A stretch of DNA of 64,000 nt, taken from positions 1-64,000 of the forward strand of contig JAKSPL010000004.1 of the NCBI GenBank assembly GCA_024404815.1. Reading direction: 5' to 3'. A model generated the notes under the pieces. That model was not told the DNA's origin, did not search any database, and saw nothing but the letters and a program-made list of their open reading frames with translations. Position 1 is the stretch's first letter, and every line of letters begins with the position of its first letter. This document shows, piece by piece, positions 1 to 11,090 of this stretch. A program made the position numbers and the translations under genes. Origin of the DNA: Oscillospiraceae bacterium. Lineage in GTDB: Bacteria > Bacillota > Clostridia > Oscillospirales > Ruminococcaceae.

Positions 1-158
1 TTTCGCTCAAGCCTTTTCAAAGGCTTGCGGAGTCCAGAGGCGGCGCCTCTGGTCGGCATCCGCAGATGTCGAAATCTCCAAAACAAAAAGTATCTCCGAT
101 GGATTGAGATTGGGGACTCCGTCCCCAAACCCCTGCCAAAGGGACATTGTCCCTTTGG
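1..158. repeat. Composite palindromic repeat, copy 1
   Basis: This is a string of four small hairpins. Arms are CAAGCCTTT (8-16) with AAAGGCTTG (19-27); CAGAGGCG (35-42) with CGCCTCTG (44-51); TTGGGGAC (110-117) with GTCCCCAA (121-128); and CCAAAGGGAC (136-145) with GTCCCTTTGG (149-158). A 29-bp linker module (51-79) and the last two hairpins recur at 5339-5432, and the last two recur in diverged form at 10243-10286. No open reading frame here looks real. It is a non-coding interspersed repeat, possibly a REP/MITE-like element. Confidence 0.8.
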
Positions 159-189
159 AATCCCATTTCAGCACGAATGATAGTATGAT

Positions 190-221
190 AAGGGCGGAGA
201 GATGGTGCTTCGCCCTTTTTT
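190..221 (+). terminator. Intrinsic terminator of an upstream gene
   Basis: The arms AAGGGCG (190-196) and CGCCCTT (211-217) are followed by a T run. It probably ends a transcript that starts left of the window and insulates the atp operon promoter just downstream. Confidence 0.6.
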
Positions 222-276
222 GTGTGCGAACATGAGAGCGTACTATGACCGCGGAGAACTTTTTTGCAAAAATCCA

Positions 277-305
277 TTGCTTTTTTTGTTCTGATATGGT
301 ATAAT
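277..305 (+). promoter_or_regulatory. Promoter of the atp operon
   Basis: TTGCTT (277-282) and TATAAT (300-305) are separated by 17 bp, about 30 bp ahead of the atpI GTG start. This is the only clear vegetative promoter before atpB. Confidence 0.75.
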
Positions 306-335
306 AAATTTGTATATCATAATGGAGGTGTCGGT

Positions 336-725
336 GTGGAGAAAGCGGCGTTTATGGCGGAAATCAGGATGCTTTGTATCCGTGCGGCTCTGCTTGACCT
401 GTCGGCTTATCTCATCAGCACATTCTTTTATGGTTTCACATTGCGGTTTGCGCTGGGACTTCTGCTGGGGACTGTGGTGATGCTTTGCAACCTGTTTTTG
501 CTGCAAAGAAGCATCAGCCGTGTTGTCTACGAAGCCAAGCGCGGTGGGAAAGCCGATATTGCGATGCACACGCGGTATTATATTTATCGGCTGGCGGTTT
601 TTTCTGCGGCATTTGCAGTATCCCTGCTGCTGCCGAAGATCTTCTCTCCCATTGCCGCAGTGATTCCCGTGTTCTATCCCAAGCTGATTTATACGGCACA
701 GGGATTTTTCAAAAAAAATCCGTAG
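336..725 (+). CDS. atpI: ATP synthase subunit I (AtpI-like)
   Basis: A small, very hydrophobic protein of 129 aa with about four membrane segments. It lies directly ahead of atpB, the place of AtpI, which helps assembly of the c-ring and possibly ion uptake. The GTG at 336 is chosen because GGAGG (324-328) lies 7 nt upstream; a farther ATG at 264 overlaps the promoter and has no ribosome site. Sequence similarity within this family is weak, so the name rests mostly on length, hydrophobicity and position. Confidence 0.75.
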   Translation: MEKAAFMAEIRMLCIRAALLDLSAYLISTFFYGFTLRFALGLLLGTVVMLCNLFLLQRSISRVVYEAKRGGKADIAMHTRYYIYRLAVFSAAFAVSLLLPKIFSPIAAVIPVFYPKLIYTAQGFFKKNP

Positions 726-763
726 TCCGAATGGACAGCAATCGGAGGTGAGAAAGAAACAAG

Positions 764-1522
764 ATGGCAATTCCAAAATTCCTGACAGGCTCCGAGGAGC
801 TGAGCGTTTCAGGTCCCAAAATTATTACATCGTTCCAAATCGGCGGCGTGACCATCAATTTCACGGAAACGATCGTGCTTGAATGGCTCGTGATGGCGGT
901 GATTTTGTTCACGGCATGGTTTTTGACGCGGAACATGAAAGTGAAGGGGATTTCCAAGCGGCAGGTGCTGGCAGAATGGGCAGTCGAGGCGCTGACGAAT
1001 CTTGTCCGTGATACGATGGGCAAGCGTTGGCTGAAATTTACCCCGTATATTGCGACGGTATTCTCGTTCTCCATTTTCGGTAGTCTGCTGAGTCTGACGG
1101 GACTGCGTGCGGTGACATCCGATTTTTCGGTGCTGGTTTCGTGGGCATTCATCACATTTGTGCTGATTACTGCGACCAAGATCCGTTTTGGCGGTGTGGG
1201 CGGTTATCTCAAGGGATTCCTTGATCCTGTACCCGTTATGCTTCCGCTGAACATTCTGAGTGAAGTTGCAACACCGACAGCACTCGCACTTCGTCATTTC
1301 GGTAATATCGCAGGCGGCGGTGTCATTATGGCACTGATCTACTACGGTCTGACCGGTGCAAGCCATGCGCTGGGGCTGGACATCCCAATTCTGACTGTCG
1401 GTATTCCGGCAGTATTCTCTCTGTATTTTGATTTGTTCTCCGACTTTATGCAGGCATTTATCTTCTGTATGCTGACAATGGTATTTATCAGCAATGCAGG
1501 CCCTGCGGAGGATGAAACATAA
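764..1522 (+). CDS. atpB: F-type ATP synthase subunit a
   Basis: Fo stator subunit a (252 aa), the membrane protein that forms the two ion half-channels against the c-ring. Several membrane helices are visible, and the stretch around residues 165-180 (ALALRHFGNIAGG) holds the conserved arginine of the fourth/fifth helix that faces the c-ring carboxylate. GGAGG lies at 744-748, rather far from the ATG. It is followed 42 bp later by atpE. Length and position fit the family. Confidence 0.95.
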   Translation: MAIPKFLTGSEELSVSGPKIITSFQIGGVTINFTETIVLEWLVMAVILFTAWFLTRNMKVKGISKRQVLAEWAVEALTNLVRDTMGKRWLKFTPYIATVFSFSIFGSLLSLTGLRAVTSDFSVLVSWAFITFVLITATKIRFGGVGGYLKGFLDPVPVMLPLNILSEVATPTALALRHFGNIAGGGVIMALIYYGLTGASHALGLDIPILTVGIPAVFSLYFDLFSDFMQAFIFCMLTMVFISNAGPAEDET

Positions 1523-1537
1523 TACACAGCAATTTGA

Positions 1538-1816
<279 letters not shown>

Positions 1817-1858
1817 TGGCGTCGGTACGGAAATCTCAACAGAAAGAAAGGCGAAACT

Positions 1859-2365
1859 ATGCGGGATATGCTGGATTTTTTATCCATTGATATCGGCACA
1901 ATTATATTCTCATGGCTCAATTTGATGATTCTGTTTTTCGGATTGAAGCACTTCCTCTTTAAGCCTGTGAACAATATTCTTGAACAGCGTCAGCAGGCTG
2001 TGGATAAGAGCATCAATGATGCGGAAACGGCGAAAACCGAGGCAGAAGCGACCAAAGCAGAATATACCGAGAAGCTCGCTGCGGCAAAGGAAGAATCCGC
2101 AGAGATGCTGCGCATGGCAACCAAAAAGGCGCAGAAGCGTTCGGATGAGATCGTTGCTGCGGCAAAAGAGGAAGCTTCGGGAATTCTGGCACGCAACGCC
2201 GAGGAACTGGAACGCGAAAAGCGCAGAGCAGAAAATGAACTGCGCGGTACGGTTTCCGAGTTGGCTGTCATGATGGCAGAAAAGGTCGTTGCAAGAGAAG
2301 TGAAGCCTGAGGACCATATGCGCTTGATTGACGAATTTATTGACGCGGTGGGTGATGCAAAGTGA
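1859..2365 (+). CDS. atpF: F-type ATP synthase subunit b
   Basis: Peripheral-stalk subunit of 168 aa. One N-terminal membrane helix (about residues 8-28) precedes a long charged Ala/Glu/Lys-rich coiled coil that reaches F1 and binds delta. Its TGA overlaps the GTG start of atpH, which suggests translational coupling. Confidence 0.95.
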   Translation: MRDMLDFLSIDIGTIIFSWLNLMILFFGLKHFLFKPVNNILEQRQQAVDKSINDAETAKTEAEATKAEYTEKLAAAKEESAEMLRMATKKAQKRSDEIVAAAKEEASGILARNAEELEREKRRAENELRGTVSELAVMMAEKVVAREVKPEDHMRLIDEFIDAVGDAK

Positions 2366-2898
2366 GTACGGAGATTGGTGCTGTATACGCAAATGCGTTA
2401 TTTTCACTTGCGAAAGAACAGGGCGATGCTGTGATGCAGGAAACCCGTGCCGATTTGCGGCAATGTGCGGTCCTGTTTTCGCTGCACCCCGATTTAACTC
2501 GACTGTTATCGCTGCCGACACTTTCCTGTGAGGAACGTGTGGATACGGCGAAGAAAATATTCGGCACAGAGGGACTGGTTTGCAGACTGCTGTTTTTGCT
2601 GATCGATCACGGCAGAGTGGCGTTTCTCTCCGATATTGCAGATGCGTTTGATGCGCGTATGCTGGATTATCAGGATACCGTTCAGGTGAAGGTCATCTCT
2701 GCGGTACCGCTCTCGGAGGAACAGGAAAACCGCCTGAAAGACGGACTTTCCAAGAAACTCGGCAAGACGATCTGGATCACAAAACAGATCGACAGCGAAC
2801 TGCTGGGCGGTATGATCGTCCAGTACGGCGACACAAGGCTCGACAACAGCCTCAAAACGCGCCTCACAAACCTCAAATCCGCGCTTGCCGTGCGATAA
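2362..2898 (+). CDS. atpH: F-type ATP synthase subunit delta
   Basis: F1 delta (178 aa) connects the b-stalk to the top of the alpha3beta3 head. The N-terminal helical bundle starts YANALFSLA and the C-terminal conserved block is GGMIVQYGDTRLDNSLKTRL. The start is GTG 2362, overlapping the atpF stop in GTGA. Confidence 0.95.
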   Translation: MSTEIGAVYANALFSLAKEQGDAVMQETRADLRQCAVLFSLHPDLTRLLSLPTLSCEERVDTAKKIFGTEGLVCRLLFLLIDHGRVAFLSDIADAFDARMLDYQDTVQVKVISAVPLSEEQENRLKDGLSKKLGKTIWITKQIDSELLGGMIVQYGDTRLDNSLKTRLTNLKSALAVR

Positions 2899-2943
2899 AC
2901 GGCGCGGATACCAAGAGATTACCATACTTTTAGAAGGTGAAAT

Positions 2944-4449
2944 ATGAACTTACGACCTGACGAAATTACCGGCATCATCAAGGAACAGCTGAAAAATTAT
3001 GAAGCAAAGCTCAACTTGGCGGATGTGGGTAATGTAATCACCGTGGGCGACGGCATTGCCAATGTTCACGGTCTGGAGGAATGTATGTCCGGTGAACTGC
3101 TCGAATTTGAGGGCGGTATTTCGGGCATGGCACTCAACCTCGAACATGATTTTGTCGGTGCGGTCCTGCTTGGTTCAGATAAGGATATCAAGGAGGGTTC
3201 CGCAGTCCGCAGAACCAAAAAAATCGTATCTGTTCCCGTCGGTGACGAACTGCTTGGCAGAGTTGTCAATGCGCTGGGCGAACCGATCGACGGCAAAGGA
3301 CCTGTCATGGCGACAAAGTCCATGCCGATTGAAAAGATCGCGCCCGGTATCATCACCAGAAAATCGGTACACGAGCCGATGCAGACAGGTATCAAGGCGA
3401 TCGACTCCATGATCCCGATTGGCAGAGGTCAGCGTGAGCTGATCATCGGCGACAGACAGACGGGCAAGACCTCCATCGCACTCGACACGATCATGAACCA
3501 GAAGGGCAAGGATGTTATCTGCATCTATGTTGCCATTGGTCAGAAGCGTTCGACGGTTGCGAATGTCGTGGAAACGCTGACAAAAGCAGGCGCGATGGAC
3601 TATACCATTATCGTTTCCGCAACGGCATCGGAACTGGCTCCGCTGCAATACATCGCACCGTATTCGGGCTGCACGATGGGCGAATATTTCGTAGAGCAGG
3701 GTAAGGATGTTCTCGTGGTCTACGATGACCTTTCGAAGCACGCAGTTGCATACCGTACCCTTTCGCTGCTGCTGAAGCGTCCGCCGGGACGTGAAGCATA
3801 CCCCGGTGACGTATTCTATCTGCACTCCAGACTGCTGGAACGTGCCTGCTGTCTGAACGAACACTACGGCGGCGGCTCTCTGACAGCTCTCCCGATCATC
3901 GAAACACAGGCAGGTGACGTATCTGCGTACATCCCGACAAACGTCATCTCCATTACAGACGGTCAGATCTTCCTCGAAACCGACTTGTTCAATGCAGGCG
4001 TACGTCCTGCGGTCAACCCCGGTATTTCGGTTTCGCGTGTCGGTTCTGCCGCACAGATCCCTGCGATGAAAAAGGTTTCGGGTTCGCTGAAACTGACTTA
4101 TTCGCAGTACCGTGAATTGCAGGCATTCTCGCAGTTCGGCTCTGACCTCGACAAGGATACCAAAGAACGTCTTGCAAAAGGCGAGCGCGTGGTAGAGGTA
4201 TTGAAACAGGGCAAGAGCAGTCCACTCTCCGCACCGCATCAGGTCTGCATCATCTATGCAGTTGTCAACAACCTGCTGAAAGATGTTCCCGTAGACCGCA
4301 TTGCGGAGTTCGAGCAGTCGCTGTTCGAGGAGATCGACGCCTGCCACAGCGAGATTCTTACATCTATCTCCGAAACAGGAAAGCTTGTGCCTGAAACCGA
4401 GGAGCAGCTTAAAAATGTCATCACCGAATTTGTTCAGAACTTTGTCTGA
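2944..4449 (+). CDS. atpA: F-type ATP synthase subunit alpha
   Basis: Non-catalytic nucleotide-binding F1 subunit (501 aa). The Walker A motif GDRQTGKTS lies near residue 169, and the signature [17 protein letters not shown] comes later. AGAAGGTGA precedes the ATG. Full length for the family. Confidence 0.98.
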   Translation: MNLRPDEITGIIKEQLKNYEAKLNLADVGNVITVGDGIANVHGLEECMSGELLEFEGGISGMALNLEHDFVGAVLLGSDKDIKEGSAVRRTKKIVSVPVGDELLGRVVNALGEPIDGKGPVMATKSMPIEKIAPGIITRKSVHEPMQTGIKAIDSMIPIGRGQRELIIGDRQTGKTSIALDTIMNQKGKDVICIYVAIGQKRSTVANVVETLTKAGAMDYTIIVSATASELAPLQYIAPYSGCTMGEYFVEQGKDVLVVYDDLSKHAVAYRTLSLLLKRPPGREAYPGDVFYLHSRLLERACCLNEHYGGGSLTALPIIETQAGDVSAYIPTNVISITDGQIFLETDLFNAGVRPAVNPGISVSRVGSAAQIPAMKKVSGSLKLTYSQYRELQAFSQFGSDLDKDTKERLAKGERVVEVLKQGKSSPLSAPHQVCIIYAVVNNLLKDVPVDRIAEFEQSLFEEIDACHSEILTSISETGKLVPETEEQLKNVITEFVQNFV

Positions 4450-4468
4450 GAAAAGGGGGCGATGATTC

Positions 4469-5335
4469 ATGGCTGCATCCAACATGAAAGCAATCAAGCG
4501 GCGCATCAAGAGTGTCGAAAGCACCATGCAGATTACCAAGGCGATGGAGCTGGTGTCGTCCTCGAAGCTGCGCCATGCAAAGGAGCGTGCCGAACAGGCG
4601 GTTCCCTATTTTGAACTTCTCTATCAGACAATGAGCGAGATCGCATCCGAAGCAAACGGTTTTCATTCGGTCTATACCGAACTGCGCGAAAGCGGAGCGG
4701 CTCTGCTGATCGTCATGGCAGGCGACAGAGGACTTGCAGGCGGCTTCAACCTGAACGTATTCCGTCAGGCAGATGCACGCATCAAGGAACTCGAAGCACA
4801 GGGCAGAGAAGTCATTCTGATGACGGTTGGCAAGAAAGCGGCGGAGCATTATGCAAAATCCTCCAACCGCATTCTGGCACAGTTTGAAAACATCGGCGAG
4901 GACGTGACGACCTACACGACGCTCAATATGGCAGAGAAAATTCTCCACCTGTTTGACGAGGGACATCTCTCGATCGTCGAAGTGTTCTTTACGAATATGG
5001 TTTCACCGCTGGTACAGGAGCCGCGGCAGATGACTGTTGTCCCTGTGCCGAATCTGGAACGCGCAAGCGGTGTCCAGAGCCTGACGAATTATGAACCGAG
5101 TCCCGAGGCGGTCTTTGACAGCCTCATCCCGAAGTATCTGTCGGGCATTCTCTATTGTGCGATCGTTGATACCTATGCGTCCGAACAGGCGGCACGCCGT
5201 ATGGCGATGGAAAATGCGACGGACAATGCACAGGAGATGATCGATGATCTGTCGCTGCGGTATAATCGTGCGCGTCAGGCGGCGATCACACAGGAACTGA
5301 CCGAGATCGTCAGCGGTGCAAACGCACAGGGGTAA
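4469..5335 (+). CDS. atpG: F-type ATP synthase subunit gamma
   Basis: Central rotor shaft (288 aa). Both conserved ends are present: the N-terminal IKRRIKSVESTMQITKAMELV and the C-terminal block MENATDNAQEMIDDLSLRYN followed by RARQAAITQELTEI. The gene is followed not by atpD directly but by a 150-bp gap holding a palindromic repeat. Confidence 0.97.
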   Translation: MAASNMKAIKRRIKSVESTMQITKAMELVSSSKLRHAKERAEQAVPYFELLYQTMSEIASEANGFHSVYTELRESGAALLIVMAGDRGLAGGFNLNVFRQADARIKELEAQGREVILMTVGKKAAEHYAKSSNRILAQFENIGEDVTTYTTLNMAEKILHLFDEGHLSIVEVFFTNMVSPLVQEPRQMTVVPVPNLERASGVQSLTNYEPSPEAVFDSLIPKYLSGILYCAIVDTYASEQAARRMAMENATDNAQEMIDDLSLRYNRARQAAITQELTEIVSGANAQG

Positions 5336-5338
5336 AAA

Positions 5339-5432
5339 GGTATCTCCGATGGATTGATATTGGGACTCCGTCCCAAACCCTGCCAAAGGGACATTGTCCC
5401 TTTGGTCGGCATCCGCAGATGCCGAAATCTCC
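5339..5432. repeat. Composite palindromic repeat, copy 2, inside the atp operon
   Basis: The hairpin TTGGGAC (5360-5366) / GTCCCAA (5370-5376) is followed by CCAAAGGGAC (5383-5392) / GTCCCTTTGG (5396-5405). The 29-bp module (5404-5432) matches 51-79 with one visible difference, but here lies after the hairpins and not before them. No T run follows, so these are not ordinary terminators. Confidence 0.85.
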
Positions 5433-5475
5433 CATTTTCATCATGCAGAAAACAGAATAACAACAACGAAAGTGA

Positions 5476-7316
<1,841 letters not shown>

Positions 7317-7349
7317 TCCGAATTTCCGGAAAGTAGAAAGGAATCCGTT

Positions 7350-8030
7350 ATGAAAAAAACGCGTGTATTGTTCATTATTGCAATTGTCTGTATCTGCATT
7401 TCCGCTCCGTTTTTGATGGATATCCCGACTTATCTGAATGTGAAAAACGGCGATGTCGTGAGCTTGGATGAAGTCGAAGCGTTCGGACTGAAAAAAGGCG
7501 ATGCCGTAAAGGGTACGGCGGAATATGTTCTTGGCTGCTGCGCCGAGGAGTATTCGACCAATTTCGGTGTTCGTACATCCAGCAAAAGCGATACACTCTA
7601 TTATGTGATCTGGCTTTCAAATGACAATTTTGTACTGTATAAAACTTCCAGTAGTGCACAGTATGATATTCTTGACAACATCACCGATCAGACCTATGAC
7701 TACCTCGAGTCACTTGAAGTATATGAAGCATCGCAGGATTATGAGGACATCAAAGCACCGACGACCTCAATGGAAATTGAGGGTACGGTTTCCAAGATCC
7801 CGAGCAATATCGAAGGATTTTTCCGCGAGTGGTATGATGAAGCAGTCGGTGACTCTGATTTTGATAACTGCTGTGAGCCTGTGATGATCACCAACTGGAG
7901 CTTTGACAGAGCGAAAAAGTACCTGCCTGTGGGCATCGGAGTGGGCGCACTCGGCGTATTGTTCCTGCTTCTCTCGCTGGTTTCCCTGATCAAAGGGAAA
8001 AAAGCAGCGAAAACCAACGAATATTGGTAA
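7350..8030 (+). CDS. Membrane-anchored protein of unknown function
   Basis: 226 aa with an N-terminal hydrophobic helix (residues 5-25), an extracytoplasmic middle with a Cys pair near residues 56-57 and another near 172-173, and a C-terminal membrane helix (about 193-214) ending in Lys-rich sequence. The probable topology is two helices with a loop of about 165 aa outside. I recognise no named domain. AAAGGAA precedes ATG 7350. Confidence 0.7.
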   Translation: MKKTRVLFIIAIVCICISAPFLMDIPTYLNVKNGDVVSLDEVEAFGLKKGDAVKGTAEYVLGCCAEEYSTNFGVRTSSKSDTLYYVIWLSNDNFVLYKTSSSAQYDILDNITDQTYDYLESLEVYEASQDYEDIKAPTTSMEIEGTVSKIPSNIEGFFREWYDEAVGDSDFDNCCEPVMITNWSFDRAKKYLPVGIGVGALGVLFLLLSLVSLIKGKKAAKTNEYW

Positions 8031-8081
8031 GTCAGAGGGACTTGCTGATAGAAAAGCTTTTTGAAAAGAGGGGGCTATCGT

Positions 8082-9875
8082 ATGAAAAAGCGAACAAAAC
8101 TGACGGCTGTACTGCTGAGCGGTGTGATGTTGACCGCAGCAGCCAGTTCATCCGTCACTCTGCCGCTCTCTGCGGCAGACGGCAGCACGTTCTTTGACGA
8201 AGAAACCGGTCTGACCTACAATATGCAGGATGACTGGCTTCATGTCGAGGGCGACAAGATCGTGGACAAGGACGGCAACGAAGTCTGGCTGACGGGTTGT
8301 AACTGGTTCGGCTACAACGTCGGAAGTCAGGTATTTGACGGCGTCTGGAGTCTGAATATGCACTGGGCACTCAATACCATTGCAGATCACGGCTTCAACC
8401 TTCTTCGTGTACCGATGTCCACAGAGATTCTTCTGCAATGGAAGAACAAAGGACCGGACCCGATGGTCAAGATCAATGCCTATTCCAACCCCGAACTGAC
8501 CGTTGAGGGCATCGAGGGCGGAACACCCAAGTACAGCTTTGACATCTGGAATCAGGCTGTGGCATGGTGCCGTCAGAACGGTATCAAGATCATGATGGAT
8601 ATTCACAGCGCGGAAACCGCTTCCGCAGGTCATCAGGCACCGCTCTGGTATACCGGCAGCTTCTCCACAGATGACTGGCTGGAAGCACTTGCATGGTTTG
8701 CAGATTACTACAAAAATGACGATACCATTATTGCTATCGACCTGAAAAACGAGCCGCACGGCAAACGCGATGAAGGTCAGTTTGCAAAATGGGACGGTTC
8801 GACAGACGAAAACAACTGGCGTTACGCCGCAGAACGCGGTGCAGCAGCCGTTCTCGGAAAGAACCCGAACCTGCTGGTCATGGTCGAAGGTATTGAAGTC
8901 TATCCGAAGTTTGAAAAGGGCTTCGACTGGAATTCTCCGTCCACCGACTATGCACACTACGGGGACGAAAGTATGCAGCCGTACTATGGTGCATGGTGGG
9001 GCGGCAACTTCCGCGGTGTCAGAGATTATCCTGTTGACCTCGGAAAGTATCAGAGCCAGCTTGTCTACTCTCCGCACGACTACGGTCCGCTGGTTTATGA
9101 GCAGACATGGTTCAACAAGGACTTCACCACCCAGACATTGCTCGACGATTATTGGTATGACACATGGGCATATCTTGCAGAGGAACATATTTCTCCGCTG
9201 CTGATGGGCGAATGGGGCGGCTTTATCGACGAACACGACAAAGATGGCAAGAATACCAAGTGGATGACCTTGCTCCGCGATTACATGATCAAGATGCACA
9301 TTCATCACACATTCTGGTGCTTCAACGAGAACTCCGGCGATACCGGCGGACTGATCGCAAGCGATACCAACTGGACAGAATGGGATGAAGAAAAGTATGC
9401 ACTGGTTGAGCCTGCACTCTGGCAGGACAACAACGGTGTATTTATCAGTCTTGACCACGAAGTTCCGCTCGGTCAGAACGGTCAGTCTGTCAGCGACTAC
9501 TACGGCGGCGGACACAGCACACCCGGTTCTACGCCTGATGTTACAACAACCAGCACAACAACGACAACAACAACAACAACTACTACAACCACAACCACAA
9601 CTACAACTACCACCTCGGACACAACAACTTCCAAAGATCCGCACGGCAGCAGCAATAAGTACGGCGATGTCAATGTGGACGATGTGATCGACATTTCGGA
9701 TGTCATTCTGCTGTGCAGATATGCTGCGGAGGACAAGGAAGCCGTTGTTTCACAGATAGGACTGATCAATGCGGATGTCAACGGCGACGGAAAACGCAAT
9801 GCGGCAGATGCAAGCATGATCCTGAAATGCGTGGCAAAGTTGCTCGAAGAAACGGATCTGAACCCGAACCGCTGA
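8082..9875 (+). CDS. Secreted GH5 endoglucanase with C-terminal type I dockerin
   Basis: A 597-aa extracellular cellulase. Order: signal peptide (1 to about 32); GH5 catalytic domain (about 40-470) with general acid E224 in LKNEPHG and nucleophile E377 in LLMGEWGG; a nearly pure Thr linker (about 484-522); dockerin (529 to about 592). Dockerin calcium loops are D529-N531-D533-D537-D540 and D565-N567-D569-N573-D576. The dockerin should plug the enzyme into a cohesin of a scaffoldin. ATG 8082 is chosen because AGAGGGGG lies just upstream; an in-frame TTG at 8061 precedes it. The GH5 subfamily was not assigned. Confidence 0.95.
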   Translation: MKKRTKLTAVLLSGVMLTAAASSSVTLPLSAADGSTFFDEETGLTYNMQDDWLHVEGDKIVDKDGNEVWLTGCNWFGYNVGSQVFDGVWSLNMHWALNTIADHGFNLLRVPMSTEILLQWKNKGPDPMVKINAYSNPELTVEGIEGGTPKYSFDIWNQAVAWCRQNGIKIMMDIHSAETASAGHQAPLWYTGSFSTDDWLEALAWFADYYKNDDTIIAIDLKNEPHGKRDEGQFAKWDGSTDENNWRYAAERGAAAVLGKNPNLLVMVEGIEVYPKFEKGFDWNSPSTDYAHYGDESMQPYYGAWWGGNFRGVRDYPVDLGKYQSQLVYSPHDYGPLVYEQTWFNKDFTTQTLLDDYWYDTWAYLAEEHISPLLMGEWGGFIDEHDKDGKNTKWMTLLRDYMIKMHIHHTFWCFNENSGDTGGLIASDTNWTEWDEEKYALVEPALWQDNNGVFISLDHEVPLGQNGQSVSDYYGGGHSTPGSTPDVTTTSTTTTTTTTTTTTTTTTTTTTSDTTTSKDPHGSSNKYGDVNVDDVIDISDVILLCRYAAEDKEAVVSQIGLINADVNGDGKRNAADASMILKCVAKLLEETDLNPNR

Positions 9876-9901
9876 GAAGTGTTTTCGAAGGAGATGATTT
9901 T

Positions 9902-10174
9902 ATGCAGAAATACGTAATGACGTATATTCAGAAGCTGGACATCAATTTGTACTCGGAAGAAATGCCTGTTGGCGATTTCGAAGCAGAGATGCTCGGAGCC
10001 GCCAAGCGCACCGCAAATGAATACCTGAACCAATGGTTCACCGACAAAAAGCTGAAAGTATGCAGCAAGGGTGAATGGACCAAAGACGTAAAACGCGGCG
10101 GTCAGGTGCGGGATTTCACCGTGACAACCGGCGAAAAGCCCTCCAAGCTGATTTTCATTCTCCGCGAGGCATAA
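9902..10174 (+). CDS. Small conserved-looking protein of unknown function
   Basis: 90 aa, soluble, with no signal peptide. AAGGAG at 9888-9893 supports ATG 9902. It lies 26 bp after the endoglucanase and ends at a strong terminator, so the two are probably cotranscribed. No family is recognised. Confidence 0.65.
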   Translation: MQKYVMTYIQKLDINLYSEEMPVGDFEAEMLGAAKRTANEYLNQWFTDKKLKVCSKGEWTKDVKRGGQVRDFTVTTGEKPSKLIFILREA

Positions 10175-10178
10175 TCAA

Positions 10179-10218
10179 AAATCGCTCAAGCCTTTTTACG
10201 GGCTTGAGCGATTTCATT
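10179..10218 (+). terminator. Strong hairpin terminator after the endoglucanase unit
   Basis: Perfect 14-bp arms AAATCGCTCAAGCC (10179-10192) and GGCTTGAGCGATTT (10201-10214), then CATTTG. Its left arm resembles the first hairpin of repeat copy 1 (TCGCTCAAGCC), suggesting that the same repeat family can serve as terminator. Confidence 0.8.
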
Positions 10219-10242
10219 TGTCGATAAAGTTGTTATTGATAA

Positions 10243-10286
10243 TGGGGCTCAGCTCCAAACCCTGCCAAAGGGACACTGTCCCTTTG
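10243..10286. repeat. Composite palindromic repeat, copy 3 (diverged)
   Basis: TGGGGCT/AGCTCCA (10243-10257) is followed by CAAAGGGAC (10266-10274) and GTCCCTTTG (10278-10286). The spacing and the CCTGCC link match the two other copies; the 29-bp module is missing. Confidence 0.75.
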
Positions 10287-10337
10287 AAATCTCATGATGA
10301 AGCGGAGCTCCAATCAAAAATCGCCGCAGGCACCGAT

Positions 10338-10745
10338 TCACAGATCGACAATTTGCGATTTGTCAAGTTCTTTTTCCTGATCCTCGCGCTTCTTCGTTGT
10401 AAACAATGCGTATTCCAACATGAACACCGCTGTTGGGATATTACAAAACAGCAGGATAGGTGCGGCCACTAGTACAATGTCGCCTGCCGTTGTCGGTTCA
10501 GGTTTCTCGTTCGGAATTTCAACGATTTCATTGGTGCTTTCTTCCAACACAGTGGTCGATCCCACTCCCTTAACCGCACTAAAAAAGACCGCAGATATAG
10601 CGAGCAACAGTGATATCCCAAATGTGATGATCGGCAGACACAATCCGTACTTTCTGCCGTTTTTGTGGCTGCACAAGCGGTATTGACAATATACCAACAC
10701 GCCAATGATGCCAGCCATAAATAGAAGAACAATCAGATTCATCAT
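10338..10745 (-). CDS. Small membrane protein paired with DUF2089 regulator
   Basis: 135 aa with three predicted membrane helices (about 3-20, 34-60, 87-112), an acidic/Pro loop of about 20 residues between helices 2 and 3 and a charged C-terminus. AAGGAG lies 8 nt before the ATG. It starts 33 bp after the DUF2089 gene and is probably the second gene of that operon. Function unknown. Confidence 0.7.
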   Translation of the reverse strand: MMNLIVLLFMAGIIGVLVYCQYRLCSHKNGRKYGLCLPIITFGISLLLAISAVFFSAVKGVGSTTVLEESTNEIVEIPNEKPEPTTAGDIVLVAAPILLFCNIPTAVFMLEYALFTTKKREDQEKELDKSQIVDL

Positions 10746-10778
10746 GAAAGATACTCCTTTCTGTGCGGCAGTGTCCGA

Positions 10779-11078
10779 TTACGGGCTGCCCTTTTGCTTG
10801 CGATATTCGTGAATGAGAATTTTTGCAGTGTCGAAGTCCAGTTTGTCGCTGATGGCAAGGCGTTTGACGGTTGCCACGAACGGATCCTGTTCGGCGGATT
10901 CAGCAAGTTGGATTTTCTGGATCAGCCTGTCAAGCCGCAGACGCACTGTGGGATAGGAGACATCGTATTGCCGTGCGACCTCTTTGAGTGAGCCTGATGC
11001 GAGCAGAAACCGTTTGATAAATGCGACGTCCTCATCTTCAAGACCAGCCATCCAATCGGGAACAAGTTCAATCGCCAT
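10779..11078 (-). CDS. DUF2089-family helix-turn-helix regulator
   Basis: 99 aa. Residues near 25-55 form the DUF2089 core (DVAFIKRFLLASGSLKEVAR, then YDVSYPTVRLRLDRLI), a winged or plain HTH DNA-binding unit. The start at 11078 is supported by AAAGGAGG just upstream; a longer version from 11132 would run through the promoter. It probably represses its own operon through the palindrome at 11091-11127. Confidence 0.8.
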   Translation of the reverse strand: MAIELVPDWMAGLEDEDVAFIKRFLLASGSLKEVARQYDVSYPTVRLRLDRLIQKIQLAESAEQDPFVATVKRLAISDKLDFDTAKILIHEYRKQKGSP

Positions 11079-11090
11079 CCGACCACCTCC

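Noticed and set aside
17..277. Short reverse open frame across the first repeat
   Set aside because: It reads through hairpins and has no ribosome site; a similar false frame occurs over copy 2 at 5275-5490.
9541..9625. Repetitive ACAACA tract that could be taken for a repeat array
   Set aside because: It is in frame and encodes the Thr linker of the endoglucanase; there are no spacers, so it is not CRISPR.
8148..9644. Reverse open frame of nearly 500 codons across the endoglucanase
   Set aside because: Mirror of a strongly biased gene; low-complexity Cys/Val strings and no ribosome site or homology by eye.
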